Shown here: piece after piece, positions 18,719 through 28,912 of the stretch
How positions within the stretch are numbered: the first letter of the stretch is position 1
Layout of the letters: every line of letters starts with the position of its first letter
Position numbers and translations under genes: made by a program
NCBI GenBank assembly: GCA_039934635.1
Contig: JBDTLT010000004.1
Location: forward strand, 1 to 64,000
DNA: 64,000 bases
Direction of reading: 5' to 3'
From: DATLFA01 sp039934635
Lineage (GTDB): Bacteria; Actinomycetota; Acidimicrobiia; Acidimicrobiales; WLNW01
The notes under the pieces: generated by a model
Database searches by the model: none
Told to the model about the DNA's origin: nothing
The model's input: the letters and a program-made list of their open reading frames with translations, nothing else

Positions 18719-19908
18719 ATACCTCGAGCAGCGACGCGGGGAGCGCTCCCGCTGTCCACGTCGACGCATCCGACTCGTTCAGTCGACGCGACCTCGAGAG
18801 CCTCGCAAGTGTCTCGCCGGCGACGTGCGTGTCGCTCTACTTGCCTGCGCACCGTTCTGGCGCCGCGATCGAGCAGGACCCGATCCGGTTGCGCAACCTA
18901 CTGGCGGCAAGCGAACGCGAATTGGGTGTGCTCGGCTGGAGTCCACGAGACATCGACAATCTACTGACTCCGGCACACAAGCTCGTCGCGGACGACGACT
19001 ATTGGCGTCATCAGTCCGCAGGCCTCGCAGTCTTTGTTGCTCCGGGTGTGTTCCGTGCGTTCCGCGCACCGATCGCTTTCGCAGAGCTCGCAGTGGTCTC
19101 GACGCAGTTCCACATCCGGCCGTTGATCCCGCTGGTATCAGACACCGAAATATTCTTGGTGTTGGCGCTCAGCCAGAACGCGGTGAGGCTGTTCCGGGGA
19201 AACAGCAATTCAATCGCTCAGGTCGACATCGGCGACACGCCCACCAGCATGGCGGAAGCGCTCGCGCACGAGGATCCCGAGAAGCAATTCCAGGCTCGCA
19301 CGGCAGGACCTTCCGGCGCGGTGCAGTTCTACGGCAGCGGCGGTAGCGGCGAGGACGACAAGGCCGCGCTCGAGCGGTATTTCCGTGCCGTGGACCGTGG
19401 CCTCGCAGACATCCCTATCGATACGACGGCGCCGCTGGTCATCGCTGCGGTGTCGTACTACGGGCCGATCTACCGCGGCGTGACCAAGCATCCCCACGTT
19501 GTCGAAGAAGTTCTCGCCGGCAACCCAGAGCATCTCAGCGCGCTCGAACTCCACGAGAAGGCATGGCCATTGCTGGCGGGGCAGATCTCTGCCCGACGGG
19601 CCACTCTCTATGACCGCTATCGGCAAAGCCGCGCCACTGGCCGCACCGTTGAGGGCTTTGCTGACGTCGACGCGGCCGCGGCCGAAGGTCGGATCGAAAT
19701 GCTGCTGTTGCCTCGCGACGGTCATTGCTGGGCCCCGCACCACGGTGCGATATCCGCTGTCCACGACGAACGCGCAACCGGTGATCTCGACCTGATCGAC
19801 GACATGGCGGCGCGGGTACTCCGTGCCGGCGGAGCGGTAGTCGTCGTGGACAACGATGTCCTACCCGGCGGCGCGCCAGTAGCCGCCATCCTTCGATACG
19901 CCTACTAG
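18715..19908 (+). CDS. Bacterial eRF1-like (baeRF) family protein
   Basis: A 397-residue cytoplasmic protein. The N-terminal part has a CVSLYLP segment with an Arg-rich helix after it, the middle domain has FVAPGVFRAFRAPI and FLVLALSQNAVRLFRG, and the C-terminal domain ends in strands such as VVVVDNDVLPGGAPVAAILRY. This order matches bacterial relatives of archaeo-eukaryotic release factor 1, which are proposed to act on ribosomes. The GTG start overlaps the stop of the hibernation-like gene, so the two proteins are made together. A joint role in handling stalled or idle ribosomes is the natural inference. Confidence 0.8.
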   Translation: MNTSSSDAGSAPAVHVDASDSFSRRDLESLASVSPATCVSLYLPAHRSGAAIEQDPIRLRNLLAASERELGVLGWSPRDIDNLLTPAHKLVADDDYWRHQSAGLAVFVAPGVFRAFRAPIAFAELAVVSTQFHIRPLIPLVSDTEIFLVLALSQNAVRLFRGNSNSIAQVDIGDTPTSMAEALAHEDPEKQFQARTAGPSGAVQFYGSGGSGEDDKAALERYFRAVDRGLADIPIDTTAPLVIAAVSYYGPIYRGVTKHPHVVEEVLAGNPEHLSALELHEKAWPLLAGQISARRATLYDRYRQSRATGRTVEGFADVDAAAAEGRIEMLLLPRDGHCWAPHHGAISAVHDERATGDLDLIDDMAARVLRAGGAVVVVDNDVLPGGAPVAAILRYAY

Positions 19909-19928
19909 TCCCAACAACGCGCAGGCGA

Positions 19929-20225
19929 TGACGTGAGCGAGTCGGCGACCTTGTGCACCTCGAGGATTACGCCCTCATCGGCGCCCGCAGACTGCCGCGC
20001 TCGTGTCGATCGAGGGTTCGATCGATTGGTTGTGTCTTCCCCGCTTCGATTCGGCGGCGTGTTTCGCCGCGTTGTTGGGCGAACCGGCGAATGGTTCGTG
20101 GCGAATCGCACCGATCGGCGCGAAGCGCAATCGGACGTCGAGGTCGTAACGGCCCGGGACACTTGTGCTCGAGACAGCGTTCGTGATCGCGGAGACAGCG
20201 CCCAACTCGACGAGCGCACCAGCGT
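19929..20225 (+). pseudogene. Broken N-terminal fragment of a GH15-family (glucoamylase/trehalase-like) gene
   Basis: The sequence reads HLEDYALIG near 19956, then in a shifted frame LVSIEGSIDWLCLPRFDSAA and FAALLGEPANGSW, then RPGTLVLETAFVIAETAP near 20155. Together these follow the start of bacterial GH15 proteins. There is a frameshift near 19985, and the Tyr codon expected in RSYRPGTL has become TAA at 20147-20149. Similarity stops near 20225 where a convergent lipoprotein gene ends. Only ~100 of ~600 codons remain, so it is dead. Confidence 0.75.
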
Positions 20226-20234
20226 TCCAAACGG

Positions 20235-20828
20235 TCAGTCGCCGCTCACGAAGAATGTCCAGTCGCCGTCTGTGGTGATGGCGAGCCGGTATCCGAGGTA
20301 GTTGTTCCCGGTGCGTACCCATTGCTCGAGCGTTGCAAGTGGATAGAGCCCGGTGTCTGCGATCTCGCGGAGCTGCGGCGGGCTCGGTGGGTTGGCGACC
20401 TGCGCCGTGGGCCACACGTATTGCACTGCGGTGGCTGACAGTTGCTGTGTTGCGAAGGGTAAGCCGAGCAGCAGCCGGATGGCCCGAAGCGGAGCGGGGC
20501 GTTCGCTCGTGGTCTCGAGATGGCGCCAGTAGGCGATGGCATCGCCGGTAGTGCCGAAGCTGTAGTGCACACCGCTGCCATTGCGGTCGGCGAGAGCGGC
20601 GAGGTCGGGTGAGAGGCCGGCCGCCGAGCAATCCGCAGTGACCGTCGTAGTCGTGACGGTGGTCGGGCGCGTCGGCGGTCGCAGCGTGTCGGCCGTCGAC
20701 GGCGCGGTGATCGCCGCGACGATGGTCGTGTCGATCGACGTCGATCCGCCGATGGTGTCGCGCGAGTCGCCACAGGCGACCGCGGTGACGGCCATGACCA
20801 CGCAACAACCGACGAGCCATCGATGCAC
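20235..20828 (-). CDS. Secreted lipoprotein of unknown function
   Basis: A 197-residue protein with a short signal peptide (HRWLVGCCVVMAVTAVAC) and a lipobox Cys at residue 19, followed by a Thr/Ser-rich linker and a compact domain of ~130 residues (SGVHYSFGTTGDAIAYW, GYRLAITTDGDWTFFV). I do not recognise the domain. The GTG start has GGAGG six nt upstream, which fixes it. It is convergent with the dead GH15 fragment. Confidence 0.75.
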   Translation of the reverse strand: MHRWLVGCCVVMAVTAVACGDSRDTIGGSTSIDTTIVAAITAPSTADTLRPPTRPTTVTTTTVTADCSAAGLSPDLAALADRNGSGVHYSFGTTGDAIAYWRHLETTSERPAPLRAIRLLLGLPFATQQLSATAVQYVWPTAQVANPPSPPQLREIADTGLYPLATLEQWVRTGNNYLGYRLAITTDGDWTFFVSGD

Positions 20829-21311
20829 GTTGCCTCCATGCTGCAGTGGACGATAGGTCGGGAGGCGGGGCGCGTCCTAGAGTTTGAGACTCCCATGATG
20901 GCGGCGTTCCGGTCGATGATCGTGCCTTGGCGCCGAGTCTGTGTGATGTGGCGGGCGTCGCCGCCGCCGACGTAGGTGCCTGGTATGTCGTGATGAGGGC
21001 AAGTTCGGTTCAACGGGGCGACCGACCGGCCGGGGCGACGTGACACCCGAGTTCGGGGCGAATAGAGGGATCGGCCAATTCACAGTCAGCCGCAACTGAC
21101 CTTGCTCAGGATCGCGTCAAATGGGCGCGCACTTTGTGCCGTTCGATCGCCCCCAAGATCGCGCTGATCGCGACGCCGACGAACACGCGCCAGTCCTCAA
21201 TCAGTCCTCAGCAGATCTCACACAGGGTGTTATCCACAGGGACAGGACAACACTCGCTGGACAGTAAAATCCCTGATCAGATGCCATTTTGGACCATCAC
21301 TCCTAGTGGTC
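20829..21311. other. Intergenic region between the lipoprotein gene and rnpB
   Basis: About 480 nt without a convincing gene. It must carry the lipoprotein promoter and the 3' trailer of the RNase P RNA. A perfect DnaA-box-like 9-mer (TTATCCACA) occurs at 21230-21238, but I see no second box or AT-rich unwinding region nearby. Confidence 0.5.
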
Positions 21312-21670
<359 letters not shown>

Positions 21671-21737
21671 CGGCGATGAGTATGCACCCGTTGCGCCCCG
21701 AAGCGCACCCGCGATCGCGACTGCGATCGCGATCGAA

Positions 21738-22679
21738 TCAGAGCTTGACGATGGGACCGCCGGGCTTGAAGACGCGAGCGCCGGCAACGGGCAGCGATTC
21801 GGGGACCACGGTGATCTCGATCGGAAGATGACCTATCGGTTCGCCGTCGCCCCACACCGCCACCGGCTCACCGCCGTCGCGTTGGCGTATGACGACACGT
21901 TCGGCGCGCTGCGTCGACACTGCACGATGCGAGAGGTGCTTGCCGCGGAACACGCGGGGGAACACGCGCAGCAACTCGACGCGCCCGACCTTGCCGATAC
22001 AGCACATGTCGAGAATGCCGTCGGTGGGATCGGCCTTGGGCGCGATCATCATCCCTCCACCGAAGAATGGTGTGTTCGCGATCGCCACCAACGTCTCGTC
22101 GACTTCGACCGCGGGCTCGTCGTCGAGCTCGATCGACAATGCCATCGTGCGCAACTGTCTGATCTCGAGCAGGGTCGCGGCGGTGTAGCGGAAACGTCCA
22201 CGCGGACGTCGCAACTCGTTGGCACGCTTGTTGACGTCGCCCGAAAAACCGAGCGTGCACACCGATACGACGATGCGTTGTTGGTCGCTGTCGAGTTCGC
22301 GCACGCGCAGTACGTCAATCGCGACCTCATCGATCAGCGCGGTACCGATCGCGCCGGCCGCGTTCGTCGGTATGCACAGACCACGCGCGACGTCATTGCC
22401 GGTGCCGGTGGGCACGATGCCGAGCGCCAACGGCGAATTCACTGCTGCCTGCGCGGCGTGATGTACGAGTCCGTCGCCACCGACGAGCAACACGCGTTGC
22501 TCTCCGTCGAGGATCAATTCGCGAAGGCGCTCGGTGACCTCGTCGGGGGAGCGGGCGGCAAGATGCTGCGGATGTCGCCCGGCGAAACGCAGGGCTCGAA
22601 CGATCGACGACATCGGGCGTCCGCCGCCCGCGCGCGCCGATGGGTTGCTCAGCAGCGGGATCGGCTTCGTGTCGGTCAT
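21738..22679 (-). CDS. Diacylglycerol-kinase-family lipid kinase (YegS/DagK-like)
   Basis: A 313-residue enzyme that phosphorylates diacylglycerol or a related lipid with ATP. The nucleotide site GGDG (residues ~67-70) and PTGTGNDVARG (~90-100) are intact, and the second domain carries FFGGGMMIAP and DPTDGILDM. Length is normal. The N terminus (PIPLLSNPSARAGGG) is the family's first strand and glycine turn. It is transcribed divergently from the Fur gene; rnpB follows it on the same strand. Confidence 0.9.
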   Translation of the reverse strand: MTDTKPIPLLSNPSARAGGGRPMSSIVRALRFAGRHPQHLAARSPDEVTERLRELILDGEQRVLLVGGDGLVHHAAQAAVNSPLALGIVPTGTGNDVARGLCIPTNAAGAIGTALIDEVAIDVLRVRELDSDQQRIVVSVCTLGFSGDVNKRANELRRPRGRFRYTAATLLEIRQLRTMALSIELDDEPAVEVDETLVAIANTPFFGGGMMIAPKADPTDGILDMCCIGKVGRVELLRVFPRVFRGKHLSHRAVSTQRAERVVIRQRDGGEPVAVWGDGEPIGHLPIEITVVPESLPVAGARVFKPGGPIVKL

Positions 22680-22743
22680 CCCCGCCGAAAATAGCCTCGC
22701 GATGGCTCGGGACCCGCTTCCTCGAACAACAAGAATTTTCTTC

Positions 22744-22758
22744 TAACAATCGTTGTCA
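22744..22758. promoter_or_regulatory. Fur/PerR-type operator upstream of the fur gene
   Basis: TAACAATCGTTGTCA is centred on the palindrome ACAA-TCG-TTGT and lies 30 nt upstream of the fur start. AT-rich inverted repeats of this kind are the usual binding sites of Fur-family repressors, so autoregulation is likely. It also lies between fur and the divergent lipid-kinase gene and could affect both. Confidence 0.65.
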
Positions 22759-22788
22759 ATTGGAAATGTCCCAGCTAGGGTGCCTCCC

Positions 22789-23259
22789 GTGCAGTCGTCC
22801 GGCCAGCTCATCGAACACTTCCGAGCCCAAGGTCTCAAGGTCACGCCCCAGCGGCAGTGCATCTTCGAGGCACTGGTCTCGTCGGCCGGTTCGCATCCGA
22901 CGGCCGAGGCCATCTGGGCCGAAGTGGTGCGGCACATGCCGGCGGTGTCGCTCAAGACCGTCTATCAAACGCTCAACGATCTCTCGACGATGGGCGTCGT
23001 GTCGCACCTCGCCATCGGCACCGGCTCGGCTCGTTTCGACACCAACGTCGATCGGCATCAACATGTCGTGTGCACCCGATGCAACCGGGTGTGGGATGTT
23101 TACGTCGATCTCACCGAAGAATGGATCGAGTCCAAGCTGCCGTCACAACTCCCAGAGGATCTGGGCGGCCGCTTCCTCGTCTCGAGCAGCGACCTCGTCG
23201 TTAGGGGACTGTGCGGCGCATGCGCCGACGACTCGTCCTCCGTCGACGCCACTGTGTAA
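22789..23259 (+). CDS. Fur-family transcriptional regulator (PerR/Fur-like)
   Basis: A 156-residue repressor. The winged-helix DNA-binding half includes [15 protein letters not shown] and TVYQTLNDL. The metal half has [11 protein letters not shown], with the HQH motif, and the two CxxC pairs CTRC and CGAC that hold structural zinc. The GTG at 22789 is chosen because TAGGG lies upstream and the family starts near there; upstream in-frame codons cross the likely promoter. It is followed by rubrerythrin, an iron-sulfur protein and DUF3501, which fits a peroxide- or iron-responsive regulator of that set. Confidence 0.9.
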   Translation: MQSSGQLIEHFRAQGLKVTPQRQCIFEALVSSAGSHPTAEAIWAEVVRHMPAVSLKTVYQTLNDLSTMGVVSHLAIGTGSARFDTNVDRHQHVVCTRCNRVWDVYVDLTEEWIESKLPSQLPEDLGGRFLVSSSDLVVRGLCGACADDSSSVDATV

Positions 23260-23334
23260 CCCGCCCAACCCGCCATCAATTAGCTCAACCAAATAAGCAA
23301 CCCGCTGCTGCGAGCAGCAAGGAGAACCGAAAAC

Positions 23335-23760
<426 letters not shown>

Positions 23761-23911
23761 GCTGAGCGCACCGCTCGACTCTTCCAAAACTGATTGAAAA
23801 TCCAGTTCGCCCCGCGCCCGAACGCGTCGTTCGGCCGGGGCGGCTGCGTACCCGGACAGCAACGCGCCCACCGCGTGGACGCGCGCGCCCGAAAAGCCAA
23901 GCGAGGTTTGC

Positions 23912-25318
23912 ATGACTACCACGTATGACCCGTTCCATCCGCAGTATCTGGTCGAATCCGATCTGCGGGAGGAACTCACGCGCGTGTATGACCTGTGCCA
24001 TGGCTGCCGGCTGTGCTTCAAGTTCTGTACGTCGTTCCCGACGCTGTTCGACTACATCGATGCGCACGCCGATCAAGACGCGGCGAAGCTGACGACGGCC
24101 GAGCAAGACCAAGTCGTCGACGAGTGTTTCCAGTGCAAGCTCTGCTACATCAACTGCCCCTACATCCCGGGGCAACACGAATGGGCGCTCGACTTCCCCC
24201 GGCTGATGATGCGCGCCGAGCAAGTGCTGCACCAGACGCGCAAGCGCGGCGTGAAGGAACGCATCACCGATCGCGTCTTGGCCGAGGCCGACCTCTTGGG
24301 CAAGGTGAACTCGGCGACCGCCCCGATGACCAATGCAATGCTGGCGCATCCGGGGTCGATGGCGCGCAAGGCGATGGAGAAGGTCGTCGGTGTCTCGCAG
24401 GCGCGGGTGTTGCCGCCCTATGCCAAGCAGCGGTTCTCGACGTGGTTTCACAAGCGGCGCAAGGCAGCCGCCGAGAACAGTACCGGCACGACAGTGGAGC
24501 CCGCGCAGGGCCGCGTCACGCTGTTTCCCACGTGCTTCGTGGAGTATCAAGATGTCGGTGTGGGCCACGACATGGTGAAGGTGCTCGAGCACAACCGTAT
24601 CGATTGTTCGTTGCCCGACAGCCTGCAGTGCTGCGGCGCGCCACACCTCCATCAAGGCGACCTCGAGGGGTTCCGCAAGAATGCCCGCCACAACATCGGC
24701 GTCCTTACCGCCGCATTGCGCGCGAGCGCCGCCGGCGCGCCCGCGACAGTGGTCACGCCCCAACCTACGTGCGGCTACATCCTGAAGAACGACTATGTCG
24801 ACTACGTCGGCGGCGCAGATGCAGAGTTCGTCGCATCACGCACGCAAGATCTCTGTGAGTACCTCGTCGACATCCACAAAGCCGAAGGCACTTCGCTCGA
24901 TACCGACTTCCGCGGTGAGGTACCGGCGTCGGTCACCTATCACGCACCGTGTCACCTTCGCGCCCAAAACGTCGGGCTCAGGAGCCGCGACCTGATCAAG
25001 CTCACGGGGACCAAGGTGACCGTGGTGGCGGAGTGTTCCGGCATCGACGGCACGTGGGGCTTGCGAGCCGAGAACTACGACGCGGCGCGCGATGTCGCTC
25101 AGAAGATGCGTGATGCCATCGTCAAAGCCGACAGCGAAGTCGTGGCCGGCGACTGCTCGCTCGCCAACGGCGGCATCATGTTGGAAACGGGCCGTGTACC
25201 CGAGCACCCGATTCAGGTTGTCGCCCGGGCCTATGGCATCGCAGAGGAACCCATCGCCATCCGTATGCGCGAGACCAACAAAACGGCGACCACACGTGCC
25301 CGAGGGGGTTCGAAATGA
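23912..25318 (+). CDS. Iron-sulfur oxidoreductase subunit with two 4Fe-4S sites and CCG domains
   Basis: A 468-residue protein. The N-terminal part has two ferredoxin-type clusters, [11 protein letters not shown] (residues ~30-40) and [12 protein letters not shown] (~72-83). Two cysteine-rich CCG domains follow, seen in [30 protein letters not shown], and [11 protein letters not shown]. The order is like GlpC and HdrB/D-type subunits, which pass electrons between flavoprotein partners and a disulfide or quinone. No flavoprotein gene is adjacent, so the donor is unknown; rubrerythrin upstream is a likely electron acceptor. Its stop overlaps the next start (ATGA). Confidence 0.9.
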   Translation: MTTTYDPFHPQYLVESDLREELTRVYDLCHGCRLCFKFCTSFPTLFDYIDAHADQDAAKLTTAEQDQVVDECFQCKLCYINCPYIPGQHEWALDFPRLMMRAEQVLHQTRKRGVKERITDRVLAEADLLGKVNSATAPMTNAMLAHPGSMARKAMEKVVGVSQARVLPPYAKQRFSTWFHKRRKAAAENSTGTTVEPAQGRVTLFPTCFVEYQDVGVGHDMVKVLEHNRIDCSLPDSLQCCGAPHLHQGDLEGFRKNARHNIGVLTAALRASAAGAPATVVTPQPTCGYILKNDYVDYVGGADAEFVASRTQDLCEYLVDIHKAEGTSLDTDFRGEVPASVTYHAPCHLRAQNVGLRSRDLIKLTGTKVTVVAECSGIDGTWGLRAENYDAARDVAQKMRDAIVKADSEVVAGDCSLANGGIMLETGRVPEHPIQVVARAYGIAEEPIAIRMRETNKTATTRARGGSK

Positions 25319-25923
25319 GCAAACGAAAACTCAAACTCGACGACATCGCGGATATGCGCGCCTACGAGCGCGAGCGAGACGACTTCCGCAAACAGGTGAT
25401 CGAACTCAAGCGTCGCCGCCGAGTGAGCGTGGGCCCCTTCATCACGCTCGTGTTCGAGAACCGCGACACGATCCGATTCCAGATCCAAGAGATGGCCCGC
25501 ATCGAGCGGCTCTACGCGGACTCGCAGATCGAAAACGAGCTGCGCGTCTACAACCCGCTCATCCCCGAGGCGGGCAATCTGTCGGCAACGATGTTCATCG
25601 AGCTGACCGACGACGGACTGCTGCGCGAGTGGTTGCCCAAGCTGGTCGGCGTCGAGCGCGCGGTCTACGTGCAGATCGGCGAAGGCGCCGAGGCCGAGCG
25701 GGTGTCGCTCACCGCCGACTCCGAACACGACGAGCAACTCACGCGCAGCGACATCACGTCGGCAGTCCACTACGTCCACCTCTCACTCGGTGCCGACCAG
25801 ATCGCGCGGTTCGCCTCCGCGCCGGTGACCCTCGGGATCGACCACCAGAACTATCGCCACGCCACGCTGCTGAGCGACGTGACCACCGCGGAGCTGATAA
25901 CCGACTTGCGCGATGACGTTTGA
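25315..25923 (+). CDS. DUF3501 family protein
   Basis: A 202-residue protein of the DUF3501 family, recognised from the opening KLKLDDIADMRAYERERDDFRK and the block EMARIERLYADSQIENEL. It has no membrane segment and no Cys cluster. In many bacteria it follows a rubrerythrin and a CCG-type iron-sulfur gene, as here, so a role in that electron-transfer or peroxide-handling set is likely. The exact activity is unknown. Confidence 0.88.
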   Translation: MSKRKLKLDDIADMRAYERERDDFRKQVIELKRRRRVSVGPFITLVFENRDTIRFQIQEMARIERLYADSQIENELRVYNPLIPEAGNLSATMFIELTDDGLLREWLPKLVGVERAVYVQIGEGAEAERVSLTADSEHDEQLTRSDITSAVHYVHLSLGADQIARFASAPVTLGIDHQNYRHATLLSDVTTAELITDLRDDV

Positions 25924-25940
25924 TCACGTTGGATGACCCG

Positions 25941-26993
25941 ATGTCCCTCGATGAGTTCGGCGGGTGGCCGGGCATCCTTCGTCCGCTCGCGCAGGCGAGC
26001 GAACTGACGACCGAACAGACCGAGGCCGCCATGGCCGAGATATTGCGCGGCGACGCGACTCCGGCCCAGATCTCGGCGTTCATCGTTGCTCTGCGTATGA
26101 AAGGCGAATCGGTGGCCGAGATGGCGGGCATGGTGCGCGCCATGCTGGGCGCCGCAACGCCGCTCGACCTCGGTGAATACACAGCCACCGCGATCGACAT
26201 CGTGGGAGCGGGGGGCGCGCCGGCGCGCCAACGCCATGCACTCAACGTGTCGACGATGGCCAGCTTCGTGGCGGCCGGCGCCGGCGCCCGCGTGTGCAAG
26301 CACGGCAACCGCAAAGCATCCTCCACGTCGGGCGCGTTCGACTTCCTCGAGTTGCTCGGCATCCCGGTCGAGGTGACTCCCGCGGTGGTGGCGCGCTGCG
26401 TCGACGAGGCCGGCGTGGGCTTTGCCTTCGCCCGCACCTTCCACCCGGCAATGCGTTTTGCCGCGCCGGTGCGCGCCGAGATCGGCATCCAGACCGTGTT
26501 CAACATCCTCGGCCCGCTGGCCAACCCCGCCCGGGTGCGGCGCTACCTCATCGGTATCGGCGACGTGGCCATGGCCGCAAAGATGGTGCGGGTGCTGGCG
26601 GCCAACGGGGCCGACCGCGCCTGGGTCGTCACCGGCGACGGGCCGATCGACGAAGTGTCGCTGACAGGCCCGACCCTGGTGCAGACGCTCGACGCCGATG
26701 GCACGATCGGGCACCACGAGGTGACGCCCGAGATGGTCGGGCTGGCGTGCGCCTCTGCCGATGACCTCGCCGGCGGAGATGCCGCGCGCAACGTCGAGAT
26801 CTTTGCCGCGGTGCTCAAACGCGAAACCGGACCGTTGCGCGACATCGTGTTGCTCAATACCGCGGCCGCGCTCGTCGTCACCGAGATCGCGCACGACTTG
26901 CGCGATGGCATCGTGCGGGCGGCCGCGTCGATCGACAGCGGATCGGCCCAGCGCGTGCTCGATCGCGTGCGCACCATCGTCAACGCGGCGTGA
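25941..26993 (+). CDS. Anthranilate phosphoribosyltransferase-like protein (TrpD family) with altered PRPP loop
   Basis: About 350 residues of the TrpD fold. KHGNR, a following SS pair, FHPAMR, GIQTVFNILGPLANP and the metal-binding IDEVSL (DE) segment are conserved. The PRPP-binding loop that is GTGGDG in TrpD reads GAGGAP here, followed by an inserted RQRHALNVST, and the later GSADxLE motif reads GAFDFLE. It may be a true TrpD with lineage-specific changes or a paralogue acting on another substrate. No other trp gene is in the window. ATG 25941 is chosen; an in-frame TTG at 25920 would overlap DUF3501. The 3' end overlaps the convergent exonuclease gene by 14 nt. Confidence 0.8.
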   Translation: MSLDEFGGWPGILRPLAQASELTTEQTEAAMAEILRGDATPAQISAFIVALRMKGESVAEMAGMVRAMLGAATPLDLGEYTATAIDIVGAGGAPARQRHALNVSTMASFVAAGAGARVCKHGNRKASSTSGAFDFLELLGIPVEVTPAVVARCVDEAGVGFAFARTFHPAMRFAAPVRAEIGIQTVFNILGPLANPARVRRYLIGIGDVAMAAKMVRVLAANGADRAWVVTGDGPIDEVSLTGPTLVQTLDADGTIGHHEVTPEMVGLACASADDLAGGDAARNVEIFAAVLKRETGPLRDIVLLNTAAALVVTEIAHDLRDGIVRAAASIDSGSAQRVLDRVRTIVNAA

Positions 26994-28599
26994 ACGAAGG
27001 AATGCGCGGCAAGGCCTCGGCGTAGCCGCCGTCGCAGTGCACGAGCATGACGCGCGGCGCGTAGCGTTCGAGCCAACCGGCGATGCAATGCTGTTCGTCG
27101 AACCGCTCGATCGGCGTGCGATCGTCGTGGTGCTCGAGCTCGAGCGTGGGCTCGTTGTCACGCCCGCCGATCACGAGGCAGCCGTCATGCAACTCGACTC
27201 GACCCTCGCCGCGAATGTCGAACACCATGCGCTGCCCTTGCTCGAGCCCTCTGACGCGGCGTTGCCGCGACAGTGCCGATGCCAACGCGTCGACCCGATC
27301 GCGCGTCGACGCGGCTTCTTCGAAACGCTCGGCCGACGCGAGGGTGTGCATGCGCGCCGCAAGCGGCTCGAGCAACAATGCCGGCTCGTGGTGGAGGCCG
27401 CGGCGCACGCGCTCGACATGCGCGGCGTAGGTGTCGGCATCGATGGCACCGGCGCAGGGACAGGTGGCGACGCCGAGTTGCGCGGCGGGACACAGTGACT
27501 CGCGAGGGTTGCGCTCGGGCCGGGCAGAACAACGGCGCAACGGCACGACCGTCTCGATGGCTTCGATCACGAGAGCGGCGTGGCCGGTCGTGAGCGGACC
27601 AAGGGCGGCGACGCCACTAGGGGGCGGTTTGCGCACGGTCGACAGCCGAGGGAACCGCTCGTCGGTGAGCCGCACGAATACCGGCGCGGCACGCCGGCGG
27701 CCGACGCGGTTGTAGCGCGGCGCGTGCTGCTGGATGAGCCGCAACTCGAGCACTGTGGCCTCGAGCGCGCCGCGACACACGGTGTGGTCGATGCGCGCAA
27801 GCTCGCGCAAAAGATTGCCGATCTTGCGCCGTGAGTCGGTCGAAAAATAGGACCGAACGCGTGACCGCAAGTTGGAGGCCTTGCCGACGTAGAGCACCTC
27901 GCCCCGCACGTCGCGAAAGACATAGATGCCGGGCGACCGCGGCAATCGATCGGTCAACTTGAGCTTGGCGACATGCGCGGTGCCGGCAAGGGTGGGCAGC
28001 GCGATCAGATCGTCGAGGCCGGTGACACCGAGACCGCTGGCTCGCTCGATGAGCACGTGCAAGAGGTCGGTAGTGGCGAGCGCGTCATCGAGCGCGCGAT
28101 GCGATGGCCGGTGATCGAGTCGCAAGCGGGTGGCGAGCGTGTCGAGCTTGCAGTTGGGCACGTCGTCACGGAGCAGACGCCGCGCCAGCGAGCACGTGTC
28201 GACCCATTGATTCGTGAGCCGGGGGCGGTCGTGGCGGGTGAGCGCGGCGTTGAGGAAGCTGAGGTCGAAGCGAACGTTGTGGCCGACGATGACGGCGTCG
28301 CCGATGAACTCGAGCAACGAGGGCAGCACCGAGGCGATGCGCGGCGCGCGCGTCACCATCGACTGCGTGATGCCCGTCAGCACGGTGATCTCGGGAGGGA
28401 TCGTGCAGCCCGGGTCGACGAGCGTCTGGAACGTGCCCTGCGGTTCGCCGCCGCACACCTTGACCGCCCCGACCTCGGTGATGGCGCAATCGTGGGGCGA
28501 CCCGCCGGTGGTCTCGAGGTCGAGCACGCAAAACGTCACCTGGGGGAGAGCGGGGCCGAGGTCGTCGAAGGATCGTTGCAGCAGCACGCCTACCAGCAA
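26980..28599 (-). CDS. DEDDh exonuclease fused to a UvrC-like GIY-YIG nuclease
   Basis: A 539-residue nuclease. The N-terminal ~180 residues are a DnaQ-type 3'-5' exonuclease with VLDLETTGG, GHNVRFDLSFL and the HRALDDALAT motif. Then a GIY-YIG domain (GIYVFRDVRGEVLYVGKA) is followed by a Cys-containing and UvrB-interaction-like region. It resembles an Actinobacteria-wide repair protein related to Cho and UvrC, probably cutting and trimming damaged DNA. The start is TTG 28599 or GTG 28587; neither has a clear ribosome binding site. Confidence 0.9.
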   Translation of the reverse strand: MLVGVLLQRSFDDLGPALPQVTFCVLDLETTGGSPHDCAITEVGAVKVCGGEPQGTFQTLVDPGCTIPPEITVLTGITQSMVTRAPRIASVLPSLLEFIGDAVIVGHNVRFDLSFLNAALTRHDRPRLTNQWVDTCSLARRLLRDDVPNCKLDTLATRLRLDHRPSHRALDDALATTDLLHVLIERASGLGVTGLDDLIALPTLAGTAHVAKLKLTDRLPRSPGIYVFRDVRGEVLYVGKASNLRSRVRSYFSTDSRRKIGNLLRELARIDHTVCRGALEATVLELRLIQQHAPRYNRVGRRRAAPVFVRLTDERFPRLSTVRKPPPSGVAALGPLTTGHAALVIEAIETVVPLRRCSARPERNPRESLCPAAQLGVATCPCAGAIDADTYAAHVERVRRGLHHEPALLLEPLAARMHTLASAERFEEAASTRDRVDALASALSRQRRVRGLEQGQRMVFDIRGEGRVELHDGCLVIGGRDNEPTLELEHHDDRTPIERFDEQHCIAGWLERYAPRVMLVHCDGGYAEALPRIPSFTPR

Positions 28600-28693
28600 T
28601 AGTCGAACGAGCGTTCGCCGTCAACGATTCGGGCGCACAAATGTTCGATCAATTGTTTCCGCCCGGCGGCGTGGCCGTTAGTAGGGTGACCCC

Positions 28694-28912
28694 GTGGCTT
28701 CAGCTCGGTATCGCTGCACGGCGTGCGGCAATCTCACTCGTTTCGACGTCGTCACCACCCGTCGTACTTCGGCTTTTCATCACTACACCGTCGGTGGTGA
28801 GTTGCGGATCGAAGAAGAGCGGGTCCTCGAAGAACGCGTCGACGACATCTCCTGCCGTTGGTGCGGTACCGGTGCGTCGGTCATCGAGGTGACCGCCGAG
28901 GTGGCGGGCTGA
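28694..28912 (+). CDS. Small zinc-ribbon-like protein
   Basis: A 72-residue protein with two CxxC pairs, CTAC at residues 8-11 and CRWC at 54-57, separated by a strand-rich middle; this is a typical single zinc ribbon. GTG at 28694 starts it. It overlaps the NYN-domain gene, and the pair is likely cotranscribed. Target unknown; nucleic acid or a protein partner of the NYN enzyme is plausible. Confidence 0.75.
   Translation: MASARYRCTACGNLTRFDVVTTRRTSAFHHYTVGGELRIEEERVLEERVDDISCRWCGTGASVIEVTAEVAG

Noticed and set aside
21230..21238. Perfect DnaA-box-like TTATCCACA, considered as part of a replication origin.
   Set aside because: It is single, with no cluster of boxes, no AT-rich unwinding region and no dnaA or dnaN gene nearby.
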